Positions 34,310-46,254 of a stretch of 64,000 nucleotides of DNA are shown piece after piece. The notes under the pieces were generated by a model. That model was given only the letters and a program-made list of their open reading frames with translations. It did not search any database and was not told where the DNA came from. Location of the stretch: NCBI RefSeq assembly GCF_004664715.2, contig NC_051068.1, positions 56,692,518 to 56,756,517 of the forward strand. The letters run 5' to 3'. Both the position numbers and the translations under genes were made by a program. Source of the DNA: Peromyscus leucopus. Lineage: Eukaryota; Chordata; Mammalia; Rodentia; Cricetidae. Position 1 is the first letter of the stretch; each line of letters opens with the position of its first letter.

Positions 34310-34665
34310 AGCGTTAGGAGTGGAGGCGTATGCCTGCAATCGAGTATCTGGGACACCGAGGCAGGAGGACTTCTCTTATTTCTAGGCCAGCAGGGTCTAC
34401 AGAGTGAGGCTTGTCTCAAAACACAAGCAGGAGCTGGAGAGACGGCTCAGCAGTTGAGAGCTCTGGCTGCTCTTCCAGAAAACCCGGGATCCATTCTCAG
34501 CCCCCACATGATGGCTCACAACCACCTGTAACTCGAGTTCCACGGGATCCAAAGTCTTCCTGTGGCCCACACAGGTACCAGGCATGTACGTGGTGCACAG
34601 ACGGACATGAAAGTAAAGCTCCATAAAATAAAAATAAATAAATCTTTTTAAAAAAGCAAGCAAAA
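34310..34665 (+). mobile_element. B1-like SINE followed by B2 SINE
   Basis: B1: 'gcaatcgagtatctgggaca' to 'gaggcttgtctcaaaacaca'. B2: 'ggagctggagagacggctca' to tail 'aataaataaatctttttaaa'. Adjacent, same orientation. Confidence 0.8.
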
Positions 34666-34714
34666 TGTTGACTGTGTATGAATACTGTAGACTATGGGAC
34701 ATTTAACTACATGG

Positions 34715-34731
34715 TCACAAGGGGGCGCTGG
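34715..34731 (+). promoter_or_regulatory. Weaker candidate CTCF site
   Basis: tcacaagggggcgctgg matches the CTCF core except at its first base and one degenerate position. Same orientation as the motifs at 20325 and 21028. Confidence 0.4.
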
Positions 34732-34796
34732 AGAACAGGAAGAGCCTTTGGCCTCCACACAGACTATAGAAACCAAAGGCGTCTGCAGTTGTGAAG

Positions 34797-35447
34797 TTTT
34801 TTTTTTCTTAACTTTTATTGATTCTTTGTAGAGTTCACATTATGCCTTCTGATCCCACTCATTTCCCCTCCCCGTCTCCTCGCATTTGCCCTCTGCCCTT
34901 GCAACTTCCCTCCAAAATCAAAACCAAATTTAAATGAAAAACCAAAACCAAAGAAACAAAACAAAAACAAAAGTAAAACAAACAAACAAACTAAGAAGAA
35001 TCTCATGTGGAAGCTGTAGTGTGGCCCGTTGAGTCACACGTTTACTCTTTAGTTCATTCATCTTTACTTGTAAGCGTTCATCACCAAGAGTCAATGGTCT
35101 GACTCAAGGACTCTGGCTTCTGCTACACCACTGATAATTGGGCTCTCTCTGGGGCTCCTCTTGGACATCCTCTTGTCCTGTGTCGTGGAGATTCCTGCTG
35201 TTTTGGATCTTAGGTTCATCCCCTTCACATGCTCCAACAGTCCATAGATTTGGTGAACGCTGGGGTGGGCCAACTCATAGCCCTGGTTCTGGGCCTGGCT
35301 GGTGGCTGGGTTGGTCAGCCCACCAGCTTTCCCTCATGGTGAACTGGGCGAGCTCTCCAGCACTGCCTAGGCTAACTCACCCAATGCAGCCTGCAGCAAG
35401 GGGCGGGGCAGTTCTCCTGCTCGTGGGCGAAGAGCTCTTTTTTAGCT
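34797..35447 (-). mobile_element. LINE-1 3' region, antisense
   Basis: Oligo-T, 'cattatgccttctgatccca', the C/T-rich 'atttcccctccccgtctcct', a long A/C-rich stretch and then 'gactctggcttctgctacac': the antisense layout of a rodent L1 3' end. Confidence 0.6.
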
Positions 35448-35886
35448 GAGAAATTCTGAAAAATGGATTATCATTTGAGTTTTATTTTCAAACATGAAAT
35501 ACATTCTTTCCATGTTATCTGGTGCTTTAGAATAGTTCATTTGTACGAAGTAACTAATCTTTCCATTTGGTTTTGTTCTATTTATGTCTATTATATCATT
35601 TTTAATAACATCACATTCATTACACAGTTTAAACTATCAGAAAGACAAACAAATCACTGACAACAAGGCTGGGCCTTGGCCTTTTGTGGGTTGTGTCTTT
35701 CTTTTTATTTTGCTATTAGAAGATAAAACTAAAGAATTATGTCTGTCATGAGCAGACGATGCCAGACATAGATGGATGTGTTTGTGTCTTTTACCATGTC
35801 AGAACTTAGTGAATAACAACAAACTTGCGAGAGTTATTGTTCTGATTGGCTGTAGTTTATAAAGTAGTCGTGACAGCTTTTTATAA

Positions 35887-36070
35887 CAATGGTTCTCAAC
35901 CTGTGGGTTGTGACTCATTGGCTTGTTTATCAGATATTTATATTATGATTCATAACAGTAGCAAAATTACAGTTATGAAGTAGCAATGAAATAATTTTAG
36001 GGTTGAGGGTCACCACAACCTGAAGAACTGTATTAAAGAGTTGCAGCATTAGGAAGGTTGAGAACCACTG
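35887..36070. mobile_element. 184-bp hAT MITE with terminal inverted repeats
   Basis: The left end caatggttctcaacct and the right end aggttgagaaccactg are 16-bp inverted repeats with one mismatch. The interior contains 'catatcagatattt'-like and 'attacagttatgaagtagca' sequence common in rodent non-autonomous hAT repeats. No clear 8-bp duplication survives. Confidence 0.85.
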
Positions 36071-36699
36071 CATGGCCATGGCGTTCACAGGTTCTCTTTT
36101 TATTAACTCTTAGCACTGTTGAGGGAGGTGTTGCAGAATTGTCGTAAAAAGGTTACAGAGGCTGTAACTCAGGGAGGTCTCGCTGAAGGCAGAGACAGAG
36201 CTGATGTAGGTGAAAAACAGATACATTTGGAGACTGACCGAAGGCAGGCACAGCCACAGAGCTGAACCTCCCAGGTATAGGACTGTGGGGGCGAGGCACT
36301 AGATTTGGATGGACAGATGGACAGCAATCTGAGTGGGTCATGTCACCTGTTGGGGACTGCTGAGCTGAAGCCCTCGGGATAGCTGGGAGTTCTCTGTGTG
36401 TTGGTCCTTTGACATGTACGCAGGGTGAACAGATGACAGGTAGGTAAAGCCAACCTACCACAGTGCTAGGCTTAGCTGAGGATGTTTGGCTCTGTGTTGG
36501 GCTGGTGGTGGTTCAGTCAGTTCATGGGTCTGGATTTTATGATGTGGTCTGAATACATCCATGCAGCAACGAGTTCCCAAATGACTCTGACAAATTGACA
36601 GGTGATATTTTTTTCACTCGTAGGAACAAGTTACTTATCTGCTAGTGTCTCATGGTGTGTGCTTGGCAGGAAGTGGTGTCTGTGCACACACACACACAC

Positions 36700-37015
36700 A
36701 ATAGTATTAGTTCACTTTCTTTTTGTTGCTGTGAGAAAACACTGGACAAAAGGCAACTTCAGGGAGGAAGGGTTTGTTCTGGCTCGCAGTTTGAGGAGAC
36801 ACAGTCTATCAAGGCAGGCCTGGTAGGTGGAGCAGGAGGCAGCTTGTCAGTTGTTTTTGCAGTCAGAGAGCTGAGGGAGCTGAGGGAGAACAGGAAGTGG
36901 GGTTGGGCTACACGCCCCTCCTCCACCACCCATTTCCTCCAGTGAGGCTCTGCCTCCTAAGTTTCCATCACCTTCCACTTGAACCTATGGAGGACATTTC
37001 AGATTCAAACCACAA
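36700..37015 (-). mobile_element. hAT/Charlie-type rodent repeat
   Basis: 'tttttgttgctgtgagaaaa', 'ggcaacttcagggaggaagg' and 'gaggacatttcagattcaaa' form a familiar rodent DNA-transposon relic. The related opening recurs at 53710. Confidence 0.6.
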
Positions 37016-37350
37016 CACTGAGGCAGAGTCATCCTGCCTCTATATCAGTACTCAAAAGGAAATGAACTGCTGCCTTGTGATACTGTCCCATCCACGGCAA
37101 GGTGTAGCCAAAAAGCATGTTTTTCACATCTTGAAGCAGTGCAGAGACTTAGATGATTTCCTTTGGCAAGAGGAGGTGTGGGGGTTGGAAAGGCTGCCAA
37201 GCCATCTTCAATCCTATAGGGCAGAGGCATCACCTGAATCACCTGAGTGTTTGGAGGAGGTAAGATGTTTGGAGTCCTCTGTCCTTTAGTCCTAATCAAG
37301 TGAGGTGATATAAATCCACCCAAACCATTTTCTTCTAGCCAGATAGATGC

Positions 37351-37540
37351 CTTTCTTTCTTTCTTCCTTCCTTCCTTTCTTTCTTTCTTTCAGTTTTTCG
37401 AGACAGGGTTTCTCTGTGTAGCTTTGAGCCTTTCCTGGGACTCACTTGGTAGCCCAGGCTGGCCTCGAACTCACAGAGATCCACCTGGCTCTGCCTCCCG
37501 AGTGCTGGGATTAAAGGCGTGCGCCACCACCGCCCGGCGA
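37351..37540 (-). mobile_element. Young B1 SINE, antisense, with (TTTC/TTCC)n tail
   Basis: The body gtttttcgagacagggtttc ... gattaaaggcgtgcgccacc ... accgcccggc retains many CpGs and is nearly identical to 39427-39587. The centre tagctttgagcctttcctgg marks the putative cricetid subfamily. Confidence 0.93.
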
Positions 37541-38660
37541 GATAGATGCCTTTCTTAATGGTTCTGGTCCTGACCTCTCTCGGTGTCTCTTATGCTCTGG
37601 TTCCTTTCTTGGACGCAGTGAGTCTTCATTACGAGCAACATGAGACCTGAGTGCTGCTTGCTACTGTCTTTGGCTGCCTGAGTGACCTCCCCTGGATTAA
37701 GTTCTTCTCCTGGAAGAGCTCCCACTGGTTCTGTCGAGTGATTGGCCTTGGGTCCACTTTTTCTTCTTTGAAACCTTCTCCTGGAAGGAGTCCCAACAAT
37801 TCGTGGGTAGAGTTTTCAGAGGCCACGCCCACCTCAGCCTCCCCTTAGCTGGGCCGTTTGCTTGATTCGCTACACATTTCAACTCCACAGTTCAGAGACT
37901 CTCATAAGGTGAAGAACCTTGGATCAGCTGCTGGTCTGTCATCCACACTGCGATGGGACCATCTAGTGTATACCCTGAAATCTCACCCGCAGACAACCCT
38001 CCAGGAGAAGCTGCTCACACGGGTCGCCATGAGCAGAATCAGAGGTGCTTTGCTGGGCTTGGGAGATGGTTTTTGCAGGCAGGGGGAGGTAGTTTAGGAC
38101 TGATGCTTCTGTCATCTGAGAGCTGTGAGGTGCCAGCACATTCTCACGCAGGCCAATCTGATGTATATTACTAAATGTAAGTCCTGGATGAACTCTTCGC
38201 TACCTTATGTATGTGTCAATCAAGCCCACATTTTCTGACATGACTTTTGGAAATGAGATCTCAAGCCCAGACGATGGACAGAGTTAAAAAATGCCACCCT
38301 GTCCTGCCTCAACACCAGCCTCACCCTTCTTCAGGTCCAGCCTGCCCTAGGCAGTGCACTCTTGGTTACTGGGGATATGTTAGTGACTGCAATGAGTTTA
38401 TACTAAGTCCATCTATTATCTTAGGAAAGTACATATATGTATTAATGCATCAAAATAAAATCAAGGCATCAGTGAAAATAAAGTGAGAAGTTCCAAGATG
38501 TTTTCTTGATAGTATGCCTCAGGGACAGAGCATCTGCGCTCAATAATTCATTAATTATTTACAATTTAGTCATAAAGTTGACCTAAATGACACAGAGATT
38601 ACCTTGGGTTATTGTGGATTTTGAGAGTACATTCATGAGGCTCACCTGAAGAAAGACAAA
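37541..38660. other. Intronic sequence, nothing recognised
   Basis: Short overlapping frames on both strands at 37629-38174 lack domains or splice context. No repeat assigned. Confidence 0.5.
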
Positions 38661-39025
38661 CATGTCCAATGCTGCTCAAGGCCTGCTATGGCACAATCTT
38701 TTTCTACACTATGATTATGTATCACTCTCATTGGTTAATAAAATCTGACAGGCCGGTAGCTGGGCAGGAAGTTAGGTGGGAAAGCCAAACTGAGAATGAT
38801 GGGAAGAAGGAGGGCGGAGTCAAAGAGACGCCAGCCAGCCACCAAGCAAGCAGGACATATAAAAAATAAGGTAACATGCCTGCATGCCACAATGCTTCCC
38901 GCTATGGTGGCAATGAACTAAACCTCTGAACTGTAAGCCAGCCCCAGCTAAATATTTTCCTGTATAAGAGTTGCAGTGGTCATAGTGTCTCCTCACAGCA
39001 ATAGAACATTGACCAAGACAAATTC
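38661..39025 (+). mobile_element. hAT-type MITE (URR1-like), partial
   Basis: 'tggcaatgaactaaacctct', 'gtataagagttgcagtggtc' and 'agaacattgaccaagaca' match the same family as 24520-24830. Left boundary uncertain. Confidence 0.6.
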
Positions 39026-39034
39026 TTCACAGTT

Positions 39035-39408
39035 TAACCCCCACCCCCATGTGGTGCAGGGGATTGAAATCAGTGTCTTGCACATGCTGAGCCAGTGTTC
39101 TTCCTCAGAGCCGCATCCTCAGCCCACTCTTCAATAGTGATAGTGGGTCTTTAAAAAATATCATTACGTCTTTTTTTTTCATTATGTCTTAAAAATGTTT
39201 TTTAAACATTGATTTTATTTTTGAGTATGTTTATGTGTTTGTGTGTTCATAGGTGCATGTGAGTTGGTCCTCCTGGAGGCCAGAGGTGTTGGATTCCCAG
39301 GAGCTAGAGTTATAGACAGTTGTGCAAGGCTGACTTGGGCTGGGATCTGACCTCTGGTCTTCTGAAAGAGTAATACTTGTTCTTAACTGCTGAGGCATCT
39401 TTGCAATC
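39035..39408 (-). mobile_element. Two tRNA-type SINEs, antisense (B4/ID-like, then B2-like)
   Basis: 'ggtgcaggggattgaaatca' to 'gagccgcatcctcagccc' is a reverse ID/B4 head. 'ttgattttatttttgagtat' to 'ctgctgaggcatctttgcaa' is a reverse B2. Confidence 0.65.
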
Positions 39409-39426
39409 CCTATCTCTCTCTCTCTT

Positions 39427-39587
39427 TTTTTTTTTTTTTGGTTTTTCGAGACAGGGTTTCTCTGTGTAGCTTTGTGCCTTTCCTGGAACTCACTTGGTAG
39501 CCCAGGCTGGCCTCGAACTCACAGAGATCCGCCTGGCTCTGCCTCCCGAGTGCTGGGATTAAAGGCGTGCGCCACCACCGCCCGGCC
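39427..39587 (-). mobile_element. Young B1 SINE, antisense
   Basis: T-run, gtttttcgagacagggtttc, tagctttgtgcctttcctgg, then gcgtgcgccaccaccgcccg. CpGs are preserved. It sits inside the B2-like repeat tail. Confidence 0.93.
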
Positions 39588-39745
39588 CCTATCTCTCTTT
39601 TTGCGTTTATCTGTTTGTATATGTACACATCATGCAGTACACGTAAGGATCAGAAGACAACCTTTGAGAGTCAGTTCTCTCCTTCCAGGGGTTGCTCTCA
39701 GGTCATCAGGCTTGGTGCCTGTGCTGGATAGTTTTATTCTAATAA

Positions 39746-39748
<3 letters not shown>

Positions 39749-39793
<45 letters not shown>
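39749..39793. repeat. (AT)n tract
   Basis: About 44 bp of pure alternating at. Confidence 0.95.
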
Positions 39794-39796
<3 letters not shown>

Positions 39797-40210
39797 TTCT
39801 GTTATTCTAGAGAACCCTGACTAACTAATATGACTAAAACAGTGCTTTTACACACTGAACCATCTTGCTGGCTCTAAACTCAGCACATCTTTCTCTGAGA
39901 TGAGCATTGAACTGATCCATGACAGGAGGCAGAATTACCTATTTCCATTCTAGGGAGCATGGTGGAGGATCCACGGCGCATGTGCTCCATCCATTTTGTT
40001 TAGGGATAGTTATCTGAGTTTTTTTCTAGAATGTCCCCTAGAAATACTCAGAAGTTTTACCTGCAAATTTCCAGTTAGGGGGTATATAATTTTCCAGGTG
40101 GGATTATTAGACTTAATATGTGATATGATGCTATTCTCTACAGAAGTAACAAGAAACAGGTGCACAAGACAGCAGGTTCAATGTAAGGCCAGAGTTCAAG
40201 TTTTCCTTAC

Positions 40211-40282
40211 AGCTTTTGGAGCTCGTGGTACTTCCTGAAGCCGTTGGGAGGGAGTGTTCTTATGGAGTTCCGCTGCAGGGAC
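40211..40282 (-). CDS. Rxfp1: Rxfp1 LRR exon 1
   Basis: A 72-bp exon with acceptor TGTTTCAG and donor GTAAGG. Its first base completes the Met codon begun in the LRR-cap exon. It encodes SLQRNSIRTLPPNGFRKYHE followed by LQKL, the first leucine-rich repeat of the ectodomain. The ASN-Ser-Ile stretch (RNSIR) differs from the RNFIR I recall in mouse; unverified. Confidence 0.95.
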
Positions 40283-41934
40283 CTGAAACACACACATAGT
40301 TCAGTCATGCTGAGTGGATTTTCACTTTAATGTCTTACTTCTAATTATAACATCAACGATCTTGAGCTGGATTCTGAGCTGCACGCACTGGTTTAATGAT
40401 GTGTTTTCAAGGAGTGACTCAAAAGGCTGAACTAGTCACGCTTTCTCCAAGTCACTCTGGGCGGCTGAGCGGCCACCACTAAGCCTTCTTTCATCTTTAT
40501 CCTAGTTTCCTGAGACTTCCTTTCCCACCAGTGTTCTGCCTCAGCCTCCAAACCAAAAGCTGCCTTACAGTCTTGCAGTGTTTATATTGTGGAAAGATAA
40601 ATCGTTAAATATTTTAATTTGGTTTAATGACCTAGGTGAAAATTTGGTGTGCTTTTAAAAGTGTGTTCGTTCATTCATTCATCCATTTGTTCATCATTCA
40701 TTCATTCTCTCAGGAAAGGCCTAGTCAGCTCCCACCACGGGCCTTTGAAAGATAAGCAATATCTCTTCCCTAATTCTCACACTCTATTTGGATGACTCAT
40801 GATACCCCTTGCCTGTAAACTAGAGGGTTCCCTCAGAGTTTGTCCCCAGGGATAAGAAGGCAATTCATTGTCCTATTCTTATTATGTTTGTTTATGTACA
40901 CATTCATTTCAAAGTGATTATTGAGGGATTATTTCAGTGTGTTGGGAGTTTTGGAGGATATCTAGAAAAACAATGGAGATGATGACATTTTCCCTTTTTG
41001 TAAGAGAAGATTGGGATTCCAAAGACTATGCAAGGAAGCACATTTAATATTCTTAAAAAGAGGTAAAAGTGAGATTCCATGAGAACCCCCAGAGCAGGGC
41101 CTAACCACCCTGGAGTGGTTTGCTGTACAGGGAGGGGGGCTCCTTCAAGGATCTGCAAGAAATTTCTCTTTTAAAGCTGGGTCCTTATTAGCGCATGCCC
41201 AGGGTTTATAGACAAATATCATTCTTTCTAAATGATACAAAATATTTTCACAAATAGATTCATTTATGTTTTCAAAATGCCCCGATACTAAAAGGGATAG
41301 ATATTATTTTCATTGATTAGGGAAAACCCAAATACTTTCATCACATAAGACATTTTTTGTATTTTAAAGTTCGATATCCCATTTGGTTCTTCACAAAGTC
41401 ATTCATACATGATATGTGTATGTCATAGAGAGCAAAAGGCAAGCCAGAGCTCTGCTTTTTAGTGGGTAAGTTCAGGGATCTAAGAGTCAACTCTTGAAGT
41501 TAACATTTATTGAGTTAGAACAATGTATAAATATTCATAGCTATCTGTGTTTGCCCATCTCACTCTTTAGCATTTATTTGAAACATTTTCCAAAAGTCTT
41601 GACTTCAATAAACACTCGTTGGATGATTAGGCTTCTTTGATACTTTACTTACATATAATTTAGGCCATTCCTGACATTTTCCTATAATAGTTGCAATTCA
41701 AAATCTGGAAGAACTCAGTCATGGAACTTGATATTTAGTCTTGTAATACATTTACACTAAAGCCTAGAGCTTTTTTCCCTTTCGAACAGACCAAACAGAC
41801 TAGAACAAGGTATGAAACTGAGCCAGGATCTGCAGAGAAGAATCTATATGGACAATTAGAATCAAGTGGTTTAATCAAAAGCACAAGAAAGTGCTCTATT
41901 GCCCTATCTATTGGTATATATACACTCAGAGTTG

Positions 41935-41937
<3 letters not shown>
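40283..41937. other. Unique AT-rich intronic sequence
   Basis: Intron 5' of LRR exon 1. A short (cattcatt) run at 40670-40710. No gene or young transposon recognised. Confidence 0.6.
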
Positions 41938-41993
<56 letters not shown>

Positions 41994-42004
41994 TGTGTGT
42001 GTGT
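41938..42004. repeat. (TG)n microsatellite
   Basis: About 65 bp of (tg)n with one interruption. Confidence 0.95.
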
Positions 42005-42414
42005 TTACAGTCTTGATGATGAATTCAGGGCCTCATGCATGTTAAGCAAGTGCAATATTATTGAGTTACAATCCAAGTCTAATAATGCTTCTTTTTTTAA
42101 AAAACAAATAGTCAAATGTTATAGACTTAAACCTCTGAGCATTATACCTACATCTATAAATGCCTGTTGAATAGTCACTGAATGACCTGTTAATGTTAAA
42201 TAAGAAATCTAACATTGAACTCTTGAGCATTCCCACTTACTGGGACCTAGCCTCCTCATTCTTCCATCAATTTGTAACCCAGGGTGGGTGCCCTGAAGTC
42301 GCTTTACCCACATTCTTCACTTGTCTTCTTGTAGGATGTGATCTTAGCTTTAGTTCATCCCTCCCTTCCTCTCTCCTTCCCTCCTTTCCTTCCTGGGTTA
42401 AAGCTGACTGATAC

Positions 42415-42500
42415 ATATCTGTATATATACATATATATATACATATATATATATACACACACACATATATATATACACACATACATATATATTATACATA
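42415..42500. repeat. (TA)n/(CA)n mixed tract
   Basis: Alternating tatata, catata and cacaca blocks. Confidence 0.9.
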
Positions 42501-42690
42501 TGCGGTCAGAATATTTCTTTTTAAATCAAATCATAATTTAACTAAATTATTTACCCTGTTATTTCTGACCTCTGTCCCTCTAGCATTCTTTCTCTGTTCC
42601 TTTCTTTCACAAAGATTAGTTGCATTGTTGGCAAATGCGTTCCAATATTATTTGTGGGAAAATGAAAAATGAGGTTGGCTGATCAGTCTT

Positions 42691-43182
42691 TTATTTGGAC
42701 TTTCCAGTAACTTGATGTAAGCAGTGGAGGTGATAATTATTTCTATCACCAATGAATTCGCAGAAACTCTTCCTAGGACCTCCATCAATTTCTTTGGGGG
42801 AAATCATTTCTTTTTCCCCAGCAGGACTAATTACTATGATAAGCCATGGGAGGCAAGAAAGGAAGAACACTAGCCAATGCTTCCTCTTTGTCCAGAAAAG
42901 GTCACCTCCTTCAAAGAGCAAGCTTTTGTGGATTATTTCCCCCATGTTCTCTGTTTTTGTTCCCAGATTGAGATCCACGGGGCAACACCCGGATTCTGTG
43001 AACCTGATGGGACTCTGCAGCAGCTCCTTTACCTGTGTGCCAAGCATCTGGGTTTTCTGGAAGGTTGTTTGAGAAAGGCAAGACTTGCCAACACCTGTAT
43101 ACTCAAGGGTTACTCTTACTGTGTCTGCACGAACCAAAAAGCCAGAGTCACAAGATATAAAACACATGGATGAAGAGCCCAC
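42691..43182 (-). other. 163-codon open frame in intron, origin unknown
   Basis: An uninterrupted minus-strand frame with Met start, and a 98-codon plus-strand frame overlapping it. I recognise no domain, signal peptide or repeat. It lies in the Rxfp1 intron between LRR exon 1 and the LRR cap. It could be chance, an old transposon fragment or an unannotated exon. No function assigned. Confidence 0.25.
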
Positions 43183-43255
43183 CCAAACAAAATCCCAAAC
43201 CCAACCAACTCAATAGAAAATATATTGAAGCTTTTTACTATCCACTGAGTTCTTA

Positions 43256-43273
43256 AAAAAAAAAAAAAAAAAA
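43256..43273. repeat. Poly(A) run
   Basis: About 18 A residues at the end of an unassigned sequence that reads 'caaacaaaatcccaaaccca' before it; possibly a retroposon tail. Confidence 0.6.
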
Positions 43274-43951
43274 CTGGACCAAATATGTGTTTGTGTGCTG
43301 CTTGAAGTCTAGTTGAGCTCAAATAACCAGAACAAGAAACTTAGCACCACCAACACTGAGCCCAGCAAGACACTTTTACAAGACTCTTCTTCTTTTCTAT
43401 ATGTAAGTTTGAATTTCGTCAGAAAAGACCACAACATCAATATGTCTGAGTCAAAATGTGATTTAGAAGTTAATTTAAATGTGAAGTTCTGGGAATATTT
43501 TATCCAATATACTTTACTTATTCCTCAAGTAAATTAAATTTACTTGTGCACAAGAGTACATGAAAACTTCTTTATGTGTAATAAACTCTAAAACAGCTCT
43601 TGCCATAAGCATGAAATAAAAATTCTGTGTAATGAGAAAGCTGTGGGTAGCAGTGTATTTTGCTCCCCTCCCCGACCTGCTCCATAGCAGTTGAAATGGA
43701 TGGCATCCTTTGCTCAGATGAAATATAGTGAACAGCCAACACTTCACAGAATTGTTTATGGAGTAATTTAAGGTGAGGTCTAGTATTTAGAAGTATTTAA
43801 AACCGTCTGTGAACAGTGCCTTGTAACTGATCTACAGATGGAACGGTCTTTGAACAAACATGCATCTGAAGTCGTGACCTGGGGTCAGTCCTGGTGATTG
43901 CCCTGCAGTTCTATCCAGCCTTAAGGACGAGCCAGTCTTAATGCTACTTAC

Positions 43952-44057
43952 ATTACAGTCACATTGGCAGAAACTGACGGGACAGCTCGTAAATTGGCTT
44001 CATCACAGTCAAGCTCTAGATCTCGGCACAAACAGTGCATGGGCACAGAGCCAACCA
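43952..44057 (-). CDS. Rxfp1: Rxfp1 exon: LRR N-terminal cap (LRRNT)
   Basis: A 106-bp exon with acceptor CTGTTCAG and donor GTAAGT. Its first two bases complete a Leu codon begun at 48027, and its last two start the Met completed at 40282. It encodes VGSVPMHCLCRDLELDCDEA followed by NLRAVPSVSANVTV. The pattern CxCx6C (Cys 8, 10, 17), together with the Cys at the end of the previous exon, forms the LRRNT disulfide cap. NVT is a candidate N-glycosylation site. Everything to the right of 44057 in the same frame is intron. Confidence 0.95.
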
Positions 44058-44319
44058 CTGAACAGAGAGGAAGTGGGAAGGAATGATGAAGTGAGGGACC
44101 AGGGAGAGGAGGGGAACGAAGAGAAAGAAATGCAAAGCCATGAGAATATTGACTAGGATAAAAGTCTATCATGCTTTACCCAAGCACTTGGGGGAATGAT
44201 TTAAATTAAGGTTCCACAGTTTGCTCTGAATTATCTTCAAGACCAGACCAGTCTAGCATAAACATTAGGAAACACACACATTGAGTAGCCTGTCCCCTTT
44301 TCTTTTTCCTTTCTTTTTT

Positions 44320-44640
44320 TAAGATTTATTTTTTATGTGTGTGTCTCTGCATGTGTATATGTGTGAGCTCCTGAGCACAGGTGCTTGCCTGTGTGTGTGT
44401 GTATGTGTGTGTGTGTGTGTGTGTGTGTACACGCATGCTCATTTCTGGGTGCTCCAAGAGGGCATTAGATCCCTTGCAGCTGGTGGTTACTGGTGGTTGT
44501 GAGTGTCTGCTTGTTGGGGTGGGGTTAGGGGTTGGGGTGGAGGAGGTGCGGGTGGATGGGTGGGGGTGGGCACTGAGAACCAAACTCCTGTCCTCTCCAA
44601 GAGAAGTAAGTGTTCTTAAACGTTGAGAAATTGTACAACC
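44320..44640 (-). mobile_element. B2-like SINE, antisense, with (TG)n and G-rich insert
   Basis: 'aagatttattttttatgtgt', (tg)n at 44389-44430, 'gtgctccaagagggcattag' and 'gagaaccaaactcctgtcct' follow antisense B2 order. Confidence 0.65.
44515..44570 (+). other. G-rich tract with G-quadruplex potential
   Basis: Runs ggggtggggttaggggttgg and, further right, gggtggatgggtgggggtgg give far more than four G3+ runs within short loops, on the plus strand (non-template for neither Rxfp1 nor a known gene: the Rxfp1 transcript carries the C-rich complement). Confidence 0.7.
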
Positions 44641-46254
44641 CCCATCTCAGATCTTTGCTATAATAATGGAAAGCTGATTAACTTGGGGTTGGGGAAAGAA
44701 GAGAGTTTCCTGAGCAAAGTTTCTTACAATCTTTTACGTTCTCTAGACACAGGAGACAATGAAATGAATCCCATGGTGGGATGAACTACTGAACACAGCA
44801 CAGGAGAAGATGAGCCATCTTCCCAGCTCACCTTTTTTTTTTTTTTTTCTTAAATATTGGATTGACCTTCATTGGCCACAGAATGAACAAAATCTTCTGC
44901 TTCTGTCTCCAAAGGAGAAGTGATAGTGTGGGGCTTCATGTCCATTTGAAAGCTTCTGTTTGAGTATAAGTATCAAAAGTAATAAATAACCTCTTTGGTG
45001 GAAGACTAAATCACTTTAACCAGAAGCAAGCAGGAAAGGAGACATCACTGAGGAATGAGGAGGTTTCGTCCCTTCGAAAGGGTGCTCCCGTGTGGCTCAG
45101 GGTGGGGGAGTGAGAGAACAGAATCCTTGCAGCAACTTTTGCTTGTCCATGCAGTGTTCTAAATGAGCTACAATTGTCTTAGAATAGGCAATTATATGTA
45201 AAGCACTGTCATTTTAGTTTCTTTGAAGAAGTTGGTAGACATGGCTACACATGTTCCTGGTTGAGGACAGTTGGAAATGGTTCCCCTTGTACACCAGGAC
45301 AGTGAATAATTGCCACCATAACTATGTAGTTCCCAGCACCAGGAAGGAGTAAACGCAGAGGGGAACACTCACTGTCCTGACTCGGGCCATTCCACAGCAA
45401 GCACAAACCGTACTGTATAAGTTGTGAGGAATACAAATGCATTAGACTACTTAGCTATGTGAACTGCCGGTCTCCAGTGGCTGTCAGATGTGTTGAATCT
45501 CATCCTGAAGATGCTCCAGCCACACAAGATGGCCAAAAGCATATACCCATCCCATTCTGTATCTTCCCAATACCCAATATCAGTGAAATTAGAATGCACA
45601 TCTAAGCATTCATCCCATAAGTGCAGTTTTAGGCATTACTCGTCCTATGTATGACAAGAAAGAATGTTTTAAAATATCTTTTGAAAAACTGAATTCCATC
45701 ACATCCCAAAGTTGTACCTGTTCTGTGGAACATGGTGGCACACACCTGTGAATCCAGCATTTGGGAGCAGAGGTAGAAGGATTGTGATTCAAAGCCACCC
45801 TGCTAATATAAAACTATATTAAAATTTTTTCACATAAGAATTTCAACTGGGTTAAAAAGAAGATTGATGCATTATCAACTTAATGCTTGTAGACAATGAG
45901 TAAACAATTTCTCCCTCAAAGCCTTCAAACTTTGATCATGTATTGACTATCCTAAGTATGATGCTTTCCACGGCATTTCTCTGAAGAGGTGACTTTAAAA
46001 TGTGAATTGCTCATATTCTTTCAAGTATCCAAAAATGTTTTTGATGTTGATTTCCACCAAGAATCTGACATGAGAAAAGTGTTATGAATAGGAACCTTAA
46101 TTTAAGTTTCACCCAAGATTTTGATCCTATACTCTTATTTCATGTGCTGCTTGAAGAAGATGTTTAATTTAGCAATTTTAATCCCCACTCTCTCTACAGA
46201 AATCTAATTAAAAATTGAGCTTTTCATGTCTTCTAAGTATTGATAAAAACCATT
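44641..46254. other. Intronic sequence with one B1 remnant
   Basis: A plus-strand B1-like fragment (catggtggcacacacctgtg) lies at about 45725-45815. The remainder holds no element I recognise. Confidence 0.55.
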
